Shown one piece after another: positions 60,391 to 64,000 of a stretch of 64,000 nucleotides of DNA. The position numbers were made by a program, and so were the translations under genes. Under the pieces are notes generated by a model. The model did no database searches and was not told the DNA's origin. It saw only the letters and a list, made by a program, of their open reading frames with translations. The first letter of the stretch is position 1, and each line of letters starts with the position of its first letter. Source of the DNA: a bacterium (GTDB taxonomy: Bacteria; SZUA-79; Acidulodesulfobacterales; Acidulodesulfobacteraceae); NCBI GenBank assembly GCA_021789605.1, contig JAJYJI010000002.1:62001-126000 (forward strand), written 5' to 3'.

Positions 60391-61932
60391 TTATTTTTCT
60401 CCTTTATTTTTCTTAACCGTTTTTACCGTCCTTGCCTTAACGCGTTCCTGTTTCTGTTCCTGTTTTCTTTTTGACGCCCAGCCCTCGATATTCCGCTGGG
60501 GCGTTCTGGATATGGCAAGAGCGCCTTCAGGAACGTCTTTAGTGACGGTCGTCCCGGAGCCTACGTATGAATCCCTGCCTACCTTGACCGGAGCGACGAG
60601 CTGCGAATCCGAACCGATAAAGCATCCGCCTTCTATTATTGTTTTATATTTATTTTTCCCGTCATAGTTGCAGGTTATAACTCCCGCGCCTATGTTGACT
60701 TCGTCGCCGATAAGTGCGTCCCCTATGTAGCTTAAATGCGACGCCTTAGTGTTTTTGCCGATAAAAGATTTTTTAACCTCGACGAAATTTCCTATGCGGC
60801 TCCCTTCAGAAATGTAAGTTTCCGGTCTTAACCTTGCGAAAGGTCCTATCTGAACGTCGTTCATTACGATAGAGTTTTCAATAACGCTGTAAGGCTTTAT
60901 TATGGTATTATCCAAAATGGACGAATCTTTTATCACGCAGCCGTTTTCGATAACCGCACCCTTCATTATAATGGTTTTGCCGGATAAAAAAACTCCCGGG
61001 TATATAACCGAATTTTCGCCTATTTTAACGTTATGACCTATATAAATATTGTCGTCAGATATAAAATTAACGCCTTTTTCCATAAAATCATCAATTAATC
61101 TTTTTTGGAGTATTCTTTGGGCGTTCATTAAGTCGGCTTTTGAATTTACCCCCGCAAACTCTTCGGGACGGCATGATTTATAGCAGGCGGTTTTCAGCCT
61201 CTCGTTGTAAAAAATGCCGACTATGTCGGTAAGATAATACTCTTTCTTCCTGTTATCGGGCTTTATGCGTCCGATAAATTTCCTTAAGAGATTAAGTTTT
61301 ATTATATAGACGCCGGAATTAATTTCCTTTATTAAAGCCGTATCCGGCGGATAATCGCGCAGCTCTTTTTCTTCGACTATTTTTTCTACGTACCCCTTTT
61401 TGTCGGTTAAAATTCTGCCGTAGGAATATGGATTTTCTGCTTCCACAGATAAAACCGTTAAATCGTTGCCGTTGTCGAAATGAAATTTTATGGTTTCTAT
61501 TAGAGTTTCAGGTTTTATTAGGGGCATATCGCACGGCAGGATTATTATATCGGTTTCATCAGCGCCTTTGGGAAACATATCGAGGGCTTTTTTTGCGGCG
61601 TCTCCCGTGCCGAGATATCTTTCCTGAACTGAAAAATCTAAAGACAGTCCTTTTCTTTTAAACCTTTTTTCTTTGGAAACGTAATTTTTGACGAGTTCTC
61701 CCTTATGCCCTATTACCGTGCCGATTTTATCTAAAAAAACCCCGTACTTGCCTGTCCCGCGCCGGACGTTAAATTCTTTTCCGGCGTCTATCAACGATTT
61801 AACGCTATAAAATATAAGCGGGTTTTCCAATAAACCGGAAAGCGCCTTAGGCTCTTCGGATTTCATCCTCGTTCCCAAGCCTCCGGCAAGCAAAACCGCC
61901 CCGATACGCTTTATTTTTTCGTTAGATTTCAT
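60391..61932 (-). CDS. glmU: Bifunctional N-acetylglucosamine-1-phosphate uridyltransferase/glucosamine-1-phosphate acetyltransferase
   Basis: AVLLAGGLGTRMKSEEPKAL; LPCDMPLI; GVITCNYDGKNKYKTIIEGGCFIGSDSQLVAPVKVG; AISRTPQRNIEGW. Confidence 0.95.
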   Translation of the reverse strand: MKSNEKIKRIGAVLLAGGLGTRMKSEEPKALSGLLENPLIFYSVKSLIDAGKEFNVRRGTGKYGVFLDKIGTVIGHKGELVKNYVSKEKRFKRKGLSLDFSVQERYLGTGDAAKKALDMFPKGADETDIIILPCDMPLIKPETLIETIKFHFDNGNDLTVLSVEAENPYSYGRILTDKKGYVEKIVEEKELRDYPPDTALIKEINSGVYIIKLNLLRKFIGRIKPDNRKKEYYLTDIVGIFYNERLKTACYKSCRPEEFAGVNSKADLMNAQRILQKRLIDDFMEKGVNFISDDNIYIGHNVKIGENSVIYPGVFLSGKTIIMKGAVIENGCVIKDSSILDNTIIKPYSVIENSIVMNDVQIGPFARLRPETYISEGSRIGNFVEVKKSFIGKNTKASHLSYIGDALIGDEVNIGAGVITCNYDGKNKYKTIIEGGCFIGSDSQLVAPVKVGRDSYVGSGTTVTKDVPEGALAISRTPQRNIEGWASKRKQEQKQERVKARTVKTVKKNKGEK

Positions 61933-61984
61933 ATTAATTATTATTATACAAAATTATCGCGCCGCGCTCACTAATTATTTAATC

Positions 61985-63634
61985 CTACCCGTCGTTCCTG
62001 CGCCTGAAAACGTCGAGGAGCGTCGAATAGCCGTAAGTCGTTTTTATCGGAAAAGCGACCGAAAGGAATACCGTAAACGCCGAAACCGCAAGTCCGGCGA
62101 TAAGCATATAGACGTTTTTATATTCTATAAATACGAGCGCCGATATTATTCCGATAAAACCGCCTATAACCGAGGCTATGAGCCTTTTTATTACGTGTAT
62201 CAAAAAGTTTTCCAGACCCGATATGTTGGTCGGGTGGATTTTTACCCTGAAATCTTCCGAGTATGCAACGTGCATAAGTCTTCTGGTATCGTTTACGAAC
62301 TCTTTTATTTGCCCGAACAGGTTTTTAACGTAATTAACCGGATTAAAAGACTTTCCTAATTCAGTCTGCCTTATATATCTTTTTGCTACCGGAATAATGT
62401 CTTTAACGAGATTGTATGACGGGTTATACGCCGTGCCTATGCCTTCTAAAAGCGCCGCGGTTTTAAATATATATACGAGATTTTGCGGAAGCTCGAAAGG
62501 AAACGCGTAAAAGCTTTTCATAATCTCGGTAATTATAACCTGTATCTTTTTGCTTGAAATATCTTTCTGGCTTAAAACTTTATAAAGCTTCCCAGCCATA
62601 TTTTCCAACAGCTGCCTTGAAACTTCTTTATTTATTATTCCAAGCGCGTAATAGGCGTCTATTATACCCGGAATGTCCTCCTTTATGCCCGCAAGAACCG
62701 CCTTAATAAGATTTTGCTTCGTATCTTCGGATATATGTATTACCAGCCCGAAATCCAGCATTATAATTTTGCCGTTTCCATCGACTAAAATATTTCCGGG
62801 ATGCGGGTCGGCATGAACTATTCCGGTAACTAAAGACTGGTAAATATAAAATTCTATGAGTTTGTCGATAATCTTTTTCGGCTCTAAACCCATTTCTTTT
62901 ATCTGATTGAAATTAGTAATCTTAACCCCTTTATGGAAATCCATAACGAGTATGTTTTTAGAGGTCAGTTCGGAATATATTTTGGGAATTACGACAAAGT
63001 CGAGTTCTTTTGCGATTTTTTTAAATTCTTTTATATTTTTGGCTTCGTGGATTAAATCCATTTCCTCATAAATGGTAACGCTGAATTCTCTTAATACTAC
63101 GGAGATAGACTGAATGGATTTATTCTGTGGAAAGAAAATTTTTAACAGGTTTAAAACGCTTTTTAAAGTCCTTATGTCTATTGCTACGTTTTTTTCGATG
63201 TCGGGTCTGATTATCTTGACTATGACGTTTCCGCCTTTATAAACAGCCCTGTAAACCTGTGCTACCGAAGCGGCGGCCAAAGGCTCTCCGTTAAATTCTT
63301 CAAAAATATCTTTTATGCTTTTGCCGCAGTCTTTTTCGATAATAGGCTTAATTTTGGAAAACGAAACGGGGGGAACCTCGTCCTGCAGGGTGGAAAGGGC
63401 TTCTAAATAAGCGGCGGGCAAAAAATCCGCCCTGGTGGAAATAACCTGCGCCAGCTTTATAAAAGTCGGTCCGAGCGCGGCGATTATGCGGGTAAGCCAT
63501 TTTGCGGACTTTGAGTGGTATTTTTCGCTCAAAGTCCGCCTCTTTCCGAAAATCACAAACCTTTTTTGCGTAAAAAGTATAAATAAAATAAACGGCAGCG
63601 CTTTAAAAAAAATGAAAAAATTTCTTTTTATCAA
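61985..63634 (-). CDS. UbiB/ABC1-family atypical kinase
   Basis: LGPTFIKLAQVISTRADFLPAAYLEALSTLQDEVPP, EPLAAASVAQVYRA, GIVHADPHPGNILVDGNGKIIMLDFGLV. Confidence 0.94.
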   Translation of the reverse strand: MIKRNFFIFFKALPFILFILFTQKRFVIFGKRRTLSEKYHSKSAKWLTRIIAALGPTFIKLAQVISTRADFLPAAYLEALSTLQDEVPPVSFSKIKPIIEKDCGKSIKDIFEEFNGEPLAAASVAQVYRAVYKGGNVIVKIIRPDIEKNVAIDIRTLKSVLNLLKIFFPQNKSIQSISVVLREFSVTIYEEMDLIHEAKNIKEFKKIAKELDFVVIPKIYSELTSKNILVMDFHKGVKITNFNQIKEMGLEPKKIIDKLIEFYIYQSLVTGIVHADPHPGNILVDGNGKIIMLDFGLVIHISEDTKQNLIKAVLAGIKEDIPGIIDAYYALGIINKEVSRQLLENMAGKLYKVLSQKDISSKKIQVIITEIMKSFYAFPFELPQNLVYIFKTAALLEGIGTAYNPSYNLVKDIIPVAKRYIRQTELGKSFNPVNYVKNLFGQIKEFVNDTRRLMHVAYSEDFRVKIHPTNISGLENFLIHVIKRLIASVIGGFIGIISALVFIEYKNVYMLIAGLAVSAFTVFLSVAFPIKTTYGYSTLLDVFRRRNDG

Positions 63635-64000
63635 TAGTAATTGCCGGTTGAAATTATAGTTACCGTATCTGTGCCGGAATTAACGATGAAACAGTAATGC
63701 CCGTCCGGCGAAATTCTGACGGCAGACGGATAACTGCCGACTTTAACCGTTTTGACGACTTCGGCTTTGGCGACGTCTATAATGCTTAAAGTAGCGCCCT
63801 GGGTATTTATGACGTAAAGATATCTTCCGTCCGGCGTAACGGCGGCGGCGGTCGGTCCCTTGCCGGTATAAACGGTAGCCACTTTACCGAAAGGCTGCGG
63901 CACGTAGTTCGAAGTAGGAGCATACGCACGCGAATACGCGGTATAAGGAGCTGCCTGAGAAGGAACTGCGGCTGTTGTCTGTACGGGTGAAGTAATAGCG
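63631..64000 (-). CDS. YncE-like beta-propeller repeat protein, partial (5' end beyond window)
   Basis: TPDGRYLYVINTQGATLSIIDVAKAEVVKTVKVGSYPSAVRISPDGHYCFIVNSGTDTVTII; frame remains open to 64000 (AITSPVQTTAAVPSQAAPYTAYSRAYAPTSNYVPQPFGK). Confidence 0.85.
   Translation of the reverse strand, partial: AITSPVQTTAAVPSQAAPYTAYSRAYAPTSNYVPQPFGKVATVYTGKGPTAAAVTPDGRYLYVINTQGATLSIIDVAKAEVVKTVKVGSYPSAVRISPDGHYCFIVNSGTDTVTIISTGNYY

Overview
AT-rich bacterial chromosomal window, probably from an uncultured Gram-negative lineage (taxonomy not determinable here). It is dominated by a surface-polysaccharide and secreted-protein region, flanked on the right by housekeeping genes. Left to right: mtnA; a 1369-aa repetitive secreted/S-layer-like protein; an ABC-2 polysaccharide exporter with Rmd-like and Gmd enzymes (GDP-D-rhamnose type); glycosyltransferases including a flippase-GT fusion; a decayed, multiply frameshifted GT2 + polytopic membrane protein cassette; a frameshifted DUF4214-like gene; an AAA/DUF4143 ATPase; an atypical pilin; and a long minus-strand glycan operon. 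That operon holds multi-domain GTs, a coiled-coil methyltransferase, two tandem fusions of a sulfatase fold to a CysD/CysH-like PP-loop domain, and a TPR-sulfotransferase. Next come two DUF4214/S-layer-like paralogs with near-identical N-termini flanking a RAYT/toxin-antitoxin/repeat-rich segment, a type I secretion operon (ABC, HlyD, TolC), more GTs, ilvE, gatCAB, a UvrD/PcrA helicase, glmS, glmU, a UbiB-family kinase and the end of a beta-propeller gene. The most interesting items are: (i) the paired sulfatase-fold/PP-loop fusions, with a Thr at the usual Cys nucleophile position and a CC-X83-CxxC motif, next to a sulfotransferase; (ii) the duplicated type I secretion substrates, whose ends are conserved and middles diverged; (iii) a REP-like repeat family placed at the 3' ends of those substrate genes with RAYT relics between them. 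All calls come from reading the sequence and the supplied ORFs; no database search was run.
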